A stretch of 64,000 bases of DNA from Occultella glacieicola. Lineage in GTDB: Bacteria; Actinomycetota; Actinomycetes; Actinomycetales; Beutenbergiaceae. The notes under the pieces were generated by a model. The model did no database searches. It had not been told where the DNA came from and saw only the letters and a list, made by a program, of their open reading frames with translations. A program made the translations under genes and the position numbers. The DNA lies in contig NZ_SMNA01000002.1 in NCBI RefSeq assembly GCF_004353825.1, positions 496,001 through 560,000 on the forward strand, written 5' to 3'. Shown one piece after another: positions 54,923 through 62,761 of the stretch (positions are counted from its first letter, which is position 1; each line of letters begins with the position of its first letter).

Positions 54923-56200
54923 TCAGACGCGCGAGAGCGCGTCCTGGGCGGCCGCGGTGAGCGCATCGATGGCCTGCTGCGCGGTCTTCTGTCCGGTCAC
55001 GGCGGCCTCGAGCTCGGGCGCGACCAGACCACGGATCTCCATCCAGGCAGGGCTGCCGCCCTCGAACGCGGTGGCGTAGCCGAAGTTGTCGATCGTGTAC
55101 TGCGCCATGAGGTTGTCAGTCACGACGGGGTCCTCGATGTCGGTCCGGGCCGGCACCTTCCCGCTCTCGGTGACCGCGGTGAGCAGCGGCTCGGCCTCGA
55201 GCATGTAGCTCAGCAGCTCCTGGACCTTGTCGGCGTGCTGGGTCCGGGACGACATCGTCAGCAGGGTGCCGCCGGTCCACATCACCGGGTCACCGCCCGC
55301 CTCGGCGGACGGAAGCAGGAACATGCCCATGGCGTCCTCGGTCACCAGTTCCGGGCTCTGCTCCGTGAACGACGGCCACAGGCTCGAGTTGAGCAGGTCG
55401 ACGGCTGCCTGTCCCTGCTGCCAGGGTCGGGGCTGGCCCTCGGCACCCTTGACGTCGAAGTTCGCGGTGCCGTCGGCGACGAGATCGAGCATGTACTGCA
55501 GCGCGGCCAGGCCGGAGCCGTCGTCGAAGGCCACCGCCGTGCCGTCGTCATTGAACAGACGTCCGCCGTAGCACCCGAGGAGGTGGCTCCAGGTCTGGCG
55601 GATGTTCGAGGAGAACAGGTCGATGCCCACGCCACCGTCCGGCGTGACCTCCTTGAGCGCCTCGCGCAGGTCGTCCAGGTTGGTGGGAACTTCGGCGATG
55701 CCTGCCGCGTCGAACAGCGCCCTGTTGTAGATGCAGATGCGACCGTCGACGAAGTACGGCAGTGCGTGCAGTTTGCCCTCGTAGCGGCACTGGGCGAGCA
55801 GGTTCTCGTTGACAGGGAGCCCGTCCAGCAGTGATTCCGGCAGCTCGGTCAGGACGCCCTTGTGAGCGAACGGCTCCACCCAGCCCGCGCCCGGCATGAT
55901 CACATCGGCGACCAGGCCACCGGCCACCGAGGTCGACAGCTTCTCGTTCAGCTTCGTCCAGTCGGTGTAGTCGACCTTGTAGGAGTAGTCGGTTCCCTCG
56001 AAGAAGCCGTCGAGGATGCCGGTCTCGAGGGCGGCCTTCCCGGTGGTGCCCGCGAACTCAGGCGTCAGGAGTGAGATCTCGCCCCCGCCACCACCGTTTC
56101 CGCCACCACCGCCGCTGCCGCTGCCGGAGCAGGCGGCGAGGGCGAGCGCGGAGAGGGAGACCCCGGATGCGGCCAGGAAGTCTCGTCTGCGAAGCGTCAT
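54923..56200 (-). CDS. Sugar-binding lipoprotein (extracellular solute-binding protein family 1)
   Basis: Substrate-binding protein of the importer, 425 residues from ATG 56200 with AAAGGAC upstream. The signal is twin-arginine-like and lipid-modified: TLRRRDFLAASGVSLSALAL then lipobox ALAAC with Cys24, followed by a Gly/Ser-rich spacer. The mature part is an SBP_bac_1 fold (SYKVDYTDWTKLNEKLSTSV, GKLHALPYFVDGRICIYNRALFDAAGI, MGMFLLPSAEAGGDPVMWTGGTLLTMSSRT). Export through Tat would mean the protein folds before crossing the membrane. The sugar is unknown; plant-type oligosaccharides are a guess from the DUF624 neighbour. Confidence 0.92.
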   Translation of the reverse strand: MTLRRRDFLAASGVSLSALALAACSGSGSGGGGGNGGGGGEISLLTPEFAGTTGKAALETGILDGFFEGTDYSYKVDYTDWTKLNEKLSTSVAGGLVADVIMPGAGWVEPFAHKGVLTELPESLLDGLPVNENLLAQCRYEGKLHALPYFVDGRICIYNRALFDAAGIAEVPTNLDDLREALKEVTPDGGVGIDLFSSNIRQTWSHLLGCYGGRLFNDDGTAVAFDDGSGLAALQYMLDLVADGTANFDVKGAEGQPRPWQQGQAAVDLLNSSLWPSFTEQSPELVTEDAMGMFLLPSAEAGGDPVMWTGGTLLTMSSRTQHADKVQELLSYMLEAEPLLTAVTESGKVPARTDIEDPVVTDNLMAQYTIDNFGYATAFEGGSPAWMEIRGLVAPELEAAVTGQKTAQQAIDALTAAAQDALSRV

Positions 56201-56406
56201 TGCTTGTCCTTTCAGATCTGGGAGGGTGCTCTGACCCAACCCTTAGGAGGGTGAACCGTCGGCGCGTTCGTGCCGATGTGCTGCCGGAGGACCTGCGGGT
56301 TCCAGGTCGTGCTGAGGTCTGTACTTGTCGGGGGTCCGAGTCCGACGATGGACGCGGGGCGGGCTTCAACTGTGACGCTAACCACGCCATGCGCGGGATC
56401 CGGCCT

Positions 56407-56476
56407 TGTTGCCGTTTGTTGCCTCAGCCTGCTCGCTGTTGAGCATCTCTGCTCACGGGTGTTCAGTGGTGAGCAG
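56407..56476. promoter_or_regulatory. Seven-step 10-bp phased repeat array upstream of the sugar importer
   Basis: TG occurs at exactly 10-base intervals at 56410, 56420, 56430, 56440, 56450, 56460 and 56470, each starting a related hexamer: TGCCGT, TGCCTC, TGCTCG, TGAGCA, TGCTCA, TGTTCA, TGAGCA. The last four form two inverted pairs, TGAGCA-TCTC-TGCTCA and TGTTCA-GTGG-TGAGCA. TTGTTGCC is a direct repeat at 56406 and 56416. The array sits in the 333-base gap (56201-56533) between the binding-protein gene and the regulator gene; I see no coding in that gap. Likely operator for the DeoR/LacI-hybrid regulator. Confidence 0.6.
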
Positions 56477-56533
56477 GTTACCTCACGCCGGCCGGCCGCC
56501 CGGCCGGGTCTGCCCTCCGTGAGCGCCGAGCCC

Positions 56534-57640
56534 TCACACCCAGGCCGTCGAGGCACGCTCGATGAGCGCCGGAGTCAGGATGACTCGCCGGACCGGCAGG
56601 TGGGATCCGCCGGGCGCGAGCCTGGAGAGCAGGAGCTCGACGGCGTAGTGGCCGATCATCGCCTTGGGTGGGCTCATGGCGGTGATCGCGGGCGAGGCCA
56701 GGTTCGCCACCTCATCGTTGTAGCTGATCACCGAGAGGTCCTCGGGCACGCGGACACCCAGTTCGGCGCAGCGGCCGACGAGCTCGAGGGCGTCGTCGTC
56801 CGGATGCACCAGGACCGCGGTGGTCGCGCTGGCTCGCATCCGCTCGATGAAGTCGTCCAGGGCCGACCGCCAGCCGGGCTCGGAGTAGACCCTGACGGTG
56901 GCGTCCGGCGTCCCCTCGACCGGCAGTCCGAGGTCCTCACACGCCGCGCCCCAACCCCGCCGCAGCTGGCCGGCGGTGACCGAGTCGGAGACCATCAGCC
57001 CGATCCTCCGGTGTCCACGGGCCTGCAGCTGGCGCACCGCCAGCGCGGCACCGAGTTCGTGGTCCGTCGACACCGCCTCGATCGGCTGGCCATACGTCCC
57101 GACCTCGAACTGTCGCTCCGCCAACACCACCGGCACCCCGAGAGAGGCGAGCCACTCGCCCAGGTCCGGCTCGGCCACCCGCGGGTCCGGAGCCAGGATC
57201 AGCCCGTCCACCTTCGTGGTCACCAGCAGGCCCCCGACATCCCGGCGGTACTCGGCCGGATCGTAGGTCGACCCCCGCAGCGCGATGGTCGCACCGCGCT
57301 CGTCGGCCGCCAACGTCGCGCCCCTGGCGATCTCCGGCCAGTAGTTGTGACGCAGGGTCGGCACCACCATGCCGAGGACGAGGCCCCGACCGTTCGGCTG
57401 GGCCGGCCGCTGGAGCGCTTCCTCCGCGACCCGGACCTGGCGCACTCCGCCGCGGACCCGGTGCGCGTGACCCTCGCGCTCCAGCAGCCCCACGTCCCGA
57501 CGCACCGTCACGGCCGTCACCCCGAGCCTCGCGGCGAGCGCGTCGATGCGGTGCGTGGCGCCGTCCTGGAGCACCCCGAGGAGTCGCTCCCGTCGCTCGT
57601 CGGGAAGGAGGGCGCGGGTGCCACCCGAAGACTCATCCAT
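56534..57640 (-). CDS. Transcriptional regulator: DeoR-type HTH fused to LacI-type sugar-binding domain
   Basis: Regulator of 368 residues from ATG 57640. The N-terminal winged HTH is of DeoR type (LPDERRERLLGVLQDGATHRIDALAARLGVTAVTVRRDVGLLEREG). The rest is a periplasmic-binding-like effector domain as in LacI/GalR proteins (LGMVVPTLRHNYWPEIARGATLAADERG, DGLILAPDP, GVPVVLAERQ, RQLQARGHRRIGLMV, LVHPDDDALELVGRCAELGVRVPEDLSVISYNDEV). It presumably binds the imported sugar. It lies directly upstream of the importer operon on the same strand and divergent from the dehydrogenase/isomerase pair, so it may control both. Confidence 0.88.
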   Translation of the reverse strand: MDESSGGTRALLPDERRERLLGVLQDGATHRIDALAARLGVTAVTVRRDVGLLEREGHAHRVRGGVRQVRVAEEALQRPAQPNGRGLVLGMVVPTLRHNYWPEIARGATLAADERGATIALRGSTYDPAEYRRDVGGLLVTTKVDGLILAPDPRVAEPDLGEWLASLGVPVVLAERQFEVGTYGQPIEAVSTDHELGAALAVRQLQARGHRRIGLMVSDSVTAGQLRRGWGAACEDLGLPVEGTPDATVRVYSEPGWRSALDDFIERMRASATTAVLVHPDDDALELVGRCAELGVRVPEDLSVISYNDEVANLASPAITAMSPPKAMIGHYAVELLLSRLAPGGSHLPVRRVILTPALIERASTAWV

Positions 57641-57724
57641 GGCTGCTCCAGTCTGCGGTCCGCGGACCCCACCGTGACCACCACGCATGATCAGTCCGCT
57701 ACTGTACGGTTCGTTAAGTGTCGT

Positions 57725-57736
57725 TCATGATCATGA
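57725..57736. promoter_or_regulatory. TCATGATCATGA palindrome in the divergent promoter region
   Basis: Perfect 12-bp palindrome in the 154-base gap between the regulator and the dehydrogenase gene; further GATC-containing half-sites lie at 57684-57692 and 57734-57742. Candidate operator. The half-site TCATGATC also makes up the 25-bp palindrome at 459-483. Confidence 0.4.
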
Positions 57737-57794
57737 TTGATCCAATTCGACACGCACGATGTGGCACTCACCCGATGATGGGACGCGAGGAATC

Positions 57795-58814
57795 ATGGCA
57801 TCAACCCGACCGCGAGCACTGCTGGTCATGAGGGACTGGGCCTACCAGACCCAGTTCGGCCCGGACGAGCTGGAGCGACTGCGCGCGCTCGCCGATCTCG
57901 GCCCCGACGAGACTCCGCTCTCCGAGCTCGACTCCCCCGCCGCCCGTGCCCGCCTGGCCGACGCCGAGGTCCTGGTCACCTCCTGGGGCTGCCCCCGACT
58001 GGACGAGGACCGGCTCGCCGCCGCCCCGAACTTGCGCGCGGTGTTCCACAGCGCCGGGACCGTGCGGTCGCTGGTCTCCGACGAGCTCTGGGCACGCGGG
58101 ATCCGCGTCACGACGGCAGCCGAGGAGAACGCCGAGCCGGTCGCCCAGTTCACGTTCGCCGCCATCGTGTTCGCCGGGAAGAAGGCTCCGTTCCTCGCGC
58201 AACGGGCCCGGACCGATCGCGCGGACTGGTCCTACAAGTTCCGACACACTGACGAGCTCGGCAACCTCGGCCGAACGGTCGGCCTGATCGGCTTCTCCCG
58301 GATCGGCGCGCGCGTGGCGCAGCGGCTGCTCAGCCTCCCGGTCCGGACGCTCGTGTACGACCCGTTCGTGGACGACGCCCGGATCGAGGCGGCCGGGGGC
58401 CGACGGGTCGAACTGGACGAGTTGCTCACCTCCTCCGACATCGTGAGCGTCCACGCCCCGCAGCTGCCGAGCACGCACCACATGCTCGGCGCGGACCAGC
58501 TCGCCCTCATGCGCGACCGCGCCACGCTGATCAACACCTCGCGGGGCTCGCTGATCGACACCGAGGCGCTGACGGCCGAGTGCGCCAGCGGCCGGCTCGA
58601 CGCCATCCTCGATGTCACCGACCCGGAGCCGCTACCGCCCGACTCGGTCCTCTACGATCTCCCGAACGTGATGATCACCCCGCACATCGCCGGATCCCTG
58701 GGACTGGAGACCCGCCTCATGAGCCAGCGCGCGCTCACCGAACTTGCCCGGTACATCGACGGCCTGCCCGCGGAGGAAGAGGTCACGGCCGAGGCGATGG
58801 GAGTCATGGCGTGA
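57795..58814 (+). CDS. D-2-hydroxyacid dehydrogenase family protein
   Basis: NAD-dependent 2-hydroxyacid dehydrogenase fold, 339 residues. The catalytic Arg is in INTSRGSLIDTEAL, Glu in DVTDPEPLPPDS, and His in MITPHIAGSLGLE. The cofactor loop is GRTVGLIGFSRIGARVAQ: Ser replaces the usual middle Gly of GxGxxG, an uncommon change that may affect cofactor use. ATG 57795 is preceded by GAGGAA. It overlaps the following isomerase gene by GTGA, and the pair is divergent from the sugar regulator. It may oxidise a sugar-derived acid, but no substrate can be assigned. Confidence 0.87.
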   Translation: MASTRPRALLVMRDWAYQTQFGPDELERLRALADLGPDETPLSELDSPAARARLADAEVLVTSWGCPRLDEDRLAAAPNLRAVFHSAGTVRSLVSDELWARGIRVTTAAEENAEPVAQFTFAAIVFAGKKAPFLAQRARTDRADWSYKFRHTDELGNLGRTVGLIGFSRIGARVAQRLLSLPVRTLVYDPFVDDARIEAAGGRRVELDELLTSSDIVSVHAPQLPSTHHMLGADQLALMRDRATLINTSRGSLIDTEALTAECASGRLDAILDVTDPEPLPPDSVLYDLPNVMITPHIAGSLGLETRLMSQRALTELARYIDGLPAEEEVTAEAMGVMA

Positions 58815-59680
58815 GCCGGGCGCGCTGGCGCGTCGGCGCGTCGACCCTGGGTGCACCGGGCGAGGATCTGGGAGGCGTGATCGGCACGCTCGGCCGCCAT
58901 GCGGTGGACGTGGTGGAGCTGCGCGCGGCCCCGGACGCGCTCGTCCACACCGAGCTGACCGCGCCCGAGCGTGCCCGGGTCCGCCAGGACCTGGAGTCCG
59001 CGGGCATCGAGGTACTCGCGGTCGCGAGCGGTGTCCGCGCCGGCGCGGACACCGACGACGACTCGGTGGTGTCCGCGCTCGTCGCCCATCTGCACCTGGC
59101 GCATGACCTCGGTGCCAGGTTCGTGCGGGTGTTCCCAGGCGCGCCGACCCATCCGGCCGGCAAGGACGAGCTGCCCCGGCTGGTCGAGGACGCCGCGGGC
59201 GCCGATGCGCGGATCGCGCGCCGGCTCGCCGCCGTGCTCCCGGTCGCGGCCGCCGTCGGTGTGCGCCCGGTCCTGGAGACGCACGACTCGCACCCGCGGG
59301 GCGCCGACCTGGTGCGCGTCCTCGACCTCCTCGCCGCCGAGCACCCGGACCACGCCGTCGGCGTCATCTGGGACGCGCTGCATCCGTGGCGGGTCGGCGA
59401 ACGCCCGGCCGAGACCGCCGCCGCCCTGCTCCCGCACCTGCGCGACGGCCGTGGCTACGTCCAGATCAAGGACACCGTCAGCGCCGCGGACACCACGCCC
59501 GTCCTGCAGGGCACGGGCGCCGTTCCCGTGGACGAGGTCCTCGACGAACTGGCTGGCGGTGGCTACGACGGTCCGGTCTCGTTGGAGTGGGAACGCACCT
59601 GGTACCCACAGGTCGAGACCCTGGGCGAGGCGCTCGGCGCGGCGGTCACGGCGGTCGCGAACTGGCCGGCCCGCACCTGA
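58811..59680 (+). CDS. Sugar phosphate isomerase/epimerase-like TIM barrel
   Basis: AP endonuclease 2-type TIM barrel, 289 residues, GTG start at 58811 overlapping the dehydrogenase stop. Expected metal-ligand strands: VDVVELRAAPDALV, RPVLETHDSHPRGADLV, HAVGVIWDALHPWRVGE, GRGYVQIKDTV and GPVSLEWERTW near the C-terminus. Coupling to the dehydrogenase and closeness to a sugar importer suggest the two process the imported sugar or a derivative. The exact substrate is unknown. It is only distantly similar to the other isomerase-like protein at 47.9 kb. Confidence 0.84.
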   Translation: MSRARWRVGASTLGAPGEDLGGVIGTLGRHAVDVVELRAAPDALVHTELTAPERARVRQDLESAGIEVLAVASGVRAGADTDDDSVVSALVAHLHLAHDLGARFVRVFPGAPTHPAGKDELPRLVEDAAGADARIARRLAAVLPVAAAVGVRPVLETHDSHPRGADLVRVLDLLAAEHPDHAVGVIWDALHPWRVGERPAETAAALLPHLRDGRGYVQIKDTVSAADTTPVLQGTGAVPVDEVLDELAGGGYDGPVSLEWERTWYPQVETLGEALGAAVTAVANWPART

Positions 59681-59766
59681 GTCCCACCGCGTGTCGGCGC
59701 CGGTGATCCCGACCGCCCTGCCAGGCTGTACCCCGTCGGCGATCGGCGTCGGTAGGCCGGGACGGG

Positions 59767-60159
59767 ATGCTCATGCTCGTGATCGCGCAGGTCCTCGCGG
59801 GTCTGGGTGCCCTGGTGCACGTCTACATCTTCGTGCTGGAGTCGTTCGCGTGGAACACCCCCCGTGGTCGCGCCACGTTCGCAACCACGCCCGAACAGGC
59901 CGCCTCGTCCGCCGACCTCGCCTACAACCAGGGCTTCTACAACCTCTTCCTCGCGGTGACGAGCGCGACCGGCATCCTGCTGCTCTCCGTCGGGAACACC
60001 GGCCCGGGCGCCGCCCTGGTGTTCGCCGGCTCGGGCTCCATGGTGCTGGCCGCGGTCGTCCTGCTGACCCGCAACCGGGCCATGTCCCGCGCAGCGGCCG
60101 TGCAGGGTGTTGCGCCGCTGCTCGCGGTCGTGGCGCTCACGCTGGCCCTGGTCGGCTGA
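59767..60159 (+). CDS. DUF1304 family membrane protein
   Basis: A 130-residue membrane protein of the DUF1304 family; function unknown. Four hydrophobic segments: LVIAQVLAGLGALVHVYIFVLE, NLFLAVTSATGILLLSVG, ALVFAGSGSMVLAAVVLLT and VAPLLAVVALTLALVG. The family landmark is HVYIFVLESFAWNTPRGRATF followed by NQGFYNLFLAV. The start at 59767 or the Met two codons later are both possible; no clear Shine-Dalgarno. Single gene, convergent with the acetyltransferase gene. Confidence 0.85.
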   Translation: MLMLVIAQVLAGLGALVHVYIFVLESFAWNTPRGRATFATTPEQAASSADLAYNQGFYNLFLAVTSATGILLLSVGNTGPGAALVFAGSGSMVLAAVVLLTRNRAMSRAAAVQGVAPLLAVVALTLALVG

Positions 60160-60199
60160 CACCGGCCCGACGGCGTAGCGCATGTCGAGCGCGCCGGCG

Positions 60200-60688
60200 T
60201 CAGTCCGGCGGCCGGCCGGCCGGCTCCTCGAGCCGGCGTCCGAACACCCGGGTGCGCTGGTCGGTGTAGCCGAGCGCCTCGTAGAAGCCGGTGACGTCGT
60301 TTCCGGCGCGGACCATCAACTGCACCTTCCGGGCGCCCGCCCCGAGCAGCCAGGCCTCCGCGGCGACCATCAGGTCGCGGCCGTGCCCCAGCCCCCGCCG
60401 CCCCGGGTCGACGGCGAGGTAGTAGACCCAGCCCCGATGCCCGTCGAACCCCACCATGACCGTGCCGGTCACGCCGTCGGGCGTCTGGAGGACCAGCACG
60501 GCAGAGGTCTCGCCCGCCCGTGCCTGGCCCAGGTCCGTGGCCGGGTCGTTCCAGGGGCGGGTCAGACCGCACGCCTGCCAGAGCTCGATGATCCGTTCGG
60601 AGTCCGCGTCGATCGCCTCGCGCACACCGACCCGGGTGCCCGACGGCGGCGCCTGCGACGAGGAATCGGCCGCGTCGACTGGGTTCAC
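60200..60688 (-). CDS. GNAT family acetyltransferase (YpeA-like)
   Basis: Cytoplasmic N-acetyltransferase, 162 residues from GTG 60688. IDADSERIIELWQACGLTRPWNDPATDL resembles the YpeA subgroup (..W..cgLtrpwndp..D). The acetyl-CoA site is YYLAVDPGRRGLGHGRDLM, and NDVTGFYEALGYTDQ is the last motif. Acceptor unknown. It lies 14 bases downstream of the GuaB3 gene on the same strand and may be read through from it. Confidence 0.88.
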   Translation of the reverse strand: MNPVDAADSSSQAPPSGTRVGVREAIDADSERIIELWQACGLTRPWNDPATDLGQARAGETSAVLVLQTPDGVTGTVMVGFDGHRGWVYYLAVDPGRRGLGHGRDLMVAAEAWLLGAGARKVQLMVRAGNDVTGFYEALGYTDQRTRVFGRRLEEPAGRPPD

Positions 60689-60702
60689 CGCGTCGACGTC
60701 GC

Positions 60703-61827
60703 TCAGCGCGGGCTGTACGGGGAGACCACGACCTCGACGCGCTGGAACTCCTTGAGGTCGGAGTAGCCCGTGGTGGCCATCGCCCGGCGCAGGGCGCCGA
60801 ACAGGTTCAGGGTGCCGTCCGCCCTCGTTCCGGGGCCGAGCAGGATCTCCTCCAGGGTGCCGGCGGTGCCCACCCGGACCCGCTCGCCACGGGGCAGGTG
60901 CGGGTGGTGCGCCTCCGGGCCCCAGTGCCAGCCGCGGCCGGGCGCCTCGCTCGCCCGGGCCAGCGCGGCGCCGAGCATCACGGCGTCGGCACCGCAGCCG
61001 ATGGCCTTGACGAGGTCACCGCTGCGACCCACGCCACCGTCGGCGATCACGTGCACGTACCGGCCGCCCGACTCGTCGAGGTAGTCGCGACGGGCGGCGG
61101 CCACGTCCGCGACCGCGCTCGCCATCGGCGCGTGGATGCCGAGGGTCTGCCTCGTGGTGTGCGCGGCCCCACCGCCGAAGCCGACGAGCACCCCGGCTGC
61201 CCCGGTGCGCATCAGGTGCAGCGCCGCGGTGTAGGTCGACGCGCCGCCGACGATCACCGGCACGTCCAGTTCGTAGATGAAGCGCTTCAGGTTCAGTGGC
61301 TCCGCGTGGCCGGAGACGTGCTCCGCCGAGACCGTGGTGCCCCGGATGACGAACAGGTCCACCCCGGCGTCGACGACGGTGCGCCAGTGCTCCTGGGTGC
61401 GCTGCGGCGAGAGGGCACCGGCGACCGTGACCCCGGCCGCCCGGATCTCCTTGAGCCGGCCGGTGATCAGTTCGGGGATGATCGGCGCCGAGTACAGCTC
61501 CTGCATCCGCCCGGTGGCGCCGTCGACCGGCAGCTCCGCGATCTCGGCGAGCAGCGGCTCCGGGTCCTCGTATCGGGTCCACAGACCCTCCAGGTCGAGC
61601 ACCCCGATCCCACCGAGCTTGCCGAGCCCGATCGCCGTGGCCGGACTCATCACGGAGTCCATCGGCGCCGCGAGCACCGGGAGCTCGACCTGGTAGGCGT
61701 CGATCTGCCAGGAGACCGAGACCTCCTCCGGGTCGCGGGTACGCCGGGACGGCACCACCGCGATGTCGTCGAAGGAATAGGCGCGGCGTCCCCGCTTGCC
61801 TCGGCCGATCTCGATCTCGTTGCTCAC
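60703..61827 (-). CDS. GuaB3 family IMP dehydrogenase-related protein
   Basis: Actinobacterial paralogue of IMP dehydrogenase, 374 residues from GTG 61827 (VSNEIEIGRGKRGRRAYSFDDI). TIM barrel without CBS domains. Landmarks: LPVLAAPMDSVMSP, GGIGVLDLEGLWTRYEDP, VIVGGASTYTAALHLMRTGAAGVLVGFGGGAAHTT, and HVIADGGVGRSGDLVKAIGCGADAVMLG. The catalytic IMPDH Cys loop (GSICTTR in GuaB, present in the neighbouring gene) is here GGAAHTTR, so classical IMP oxidation is unlikely. Relatives are known beside guaB; some have GMP-reductase-like activity, unproven here. Confidence 0.88.
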   Translation of the reverse strand: MSNEIEIGRGKRGRRAYSFDDIAVVPSRRTRDPEEVSVSWQIDAYQVELPVLAAPMDSVMSPATAIGLGKLGGIGVLDLEGLWTRYEDPEPLLAEIAELPVDGATGRMQELYSAPIIPELITGRLKEIRAAGVTVAGALSPQRTQEHWRTVVDAGVDLFVIRGTTVSAEHVSGHAEPLNLKRFIYELDVPVIVGGASTYTAALHLMRTGAAGVLVGFGGGAAHTTRQTLGIHAPMASAVADVAAARRDYLDESGGRYVHVIADGGVGRSGDLVKAIGCGADAVMLGAALARASEAPGRGWHWGPEAHHPHLPRGERVRVGTAGTLEEILLGPGTRADGTLNLFGALRRAMATTGYSDLKEFQRVEVVVSPYSPR

Positions 61828-61961
61828 ACCCAGCAGGTTACTCGTTCCGGTCGGCCCAACCCGGCCATGCGGCGGCCGCATCCACCGCCGGCGCGCGTGC
61901 CTCGCCGACGTTGTCGGTGGGGCATGGCAGGCTCGACCCCACGAACGCAAGGAGCGCATCG

Positions 61962-62723
61962 ATGACCACGAAGCCGGCGCGGGCGGCGCAGTCGCACCAC
62001 GATCGCACCTGGATCGACGGTCCCCTGCTCGGGTTCGACACCGAGACCACGGGCGTCAACCCGTTCAAGGACAGGATCGTCAGCGCCGCCCTGGTGGGAC
62101 GCGGTCGCCGGGGCACCGAGCAGCGCACCTGGCTGATCGACCCGGGCGTCGAGATCCCCGAGGAGGCGGCGGCGATCCATGGCATCTCCACCGCGCACGC
62201 CCGCGAGCGCGGCATGGACCCGGCCACGGCCCTGGCGCAGATCTCCGCCGAGCTCGTGGCCGCGTTCCGGCACGGGGTTCCGGTCGTGGCCTTCAACGCC
62301 TCGTTCGACCTGACCATCATCGAGCGGGAGCTCGAGCGGCACGGCCTGGTCACGATCGGTGAGCGGCTCGGCAGTCCGCTCGCTCCCGTCCTCGACCCGC
62401 TGGTGCTGGATCGTGGGCTCGACCGGCACCGGCTGGGCAAGCGCAAGCTCGTCGACCTCTGCGGGCACTACGGCGTGCAGGAGCGGGGCGAGCTGCACAC
62501 CGCCGACGTGGACGTGGCGGCCACCCTGGACGTCCTCGCGGAGCAGACCAGGCGCCACCCCGGCCTGGCGGACCGGTCGCTGCCCGAACTGCAGCGCTGG
62601 CAGACCGAGCAGCACCGGTCCTGGGCCGAGGACGTGAACGCCGACCGCGCCGACAAGGGACTACCGGGTGCGATCACGCTCGAGTGGCCGCTGTGCACGG
62701 TTCCGGAGACGATGACCGCCTGA
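61962..62723 (+). CDS. DEDDh 3'-5' exonuclease (DNA polymerase III epsilon-like)
   Basis: RNase T/DnaQ-type exonuclease, 253 residues from ATG 61962 behind AAGGAG. Motif I is LLGFDTETTGVNPFKDRIV (Asp, Glu). Motif II is VVAFNASFDLTIIERELERHG. Motif III is ELHTADVDVAATLDVLAE, with His and Asp of the DEDDh set. Other blocks: IDPGVEIPEEAAAIHGIST. Probably proofreading or repair, or nucleic-acid turnover. It is inserted between guaB and the GuaB3 gene on the opposite strand. Confidence 0.9.
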   Translation: MTTKPARAAQSHHDRTWIDGPLLGFDTETTGVNPFKDRIVSAALVGRGRRGTEQRTWLIDPGVEIPEEAAAIHGISTAHARERGMDPATALAQISAELVAAFRHGVPVVAFNASFDLTIIERELERHGLVTIGERLGSPLAPVLDPLVLDRGLDRHRLGKRKLVDLCGHYGVQERGELHTADVDVAATLDVLAEQTRRHPGLADRSLPELQRWQTEQHRSWAEDVNADRADKGLPGAITLEWPLCTVPETMTA

Positions 62724-62761
62724 GACCGCGCCAAGATCGAGGGGCGTCCCGGCCCGGCGGG

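Noticed and set aside
60703-61827. Call as a second classical IMP dehydrogenase
   Set aside because: It lacks CBS domains and the GSICTTR catalytic cysteine loop that the neighbouring guaB has.
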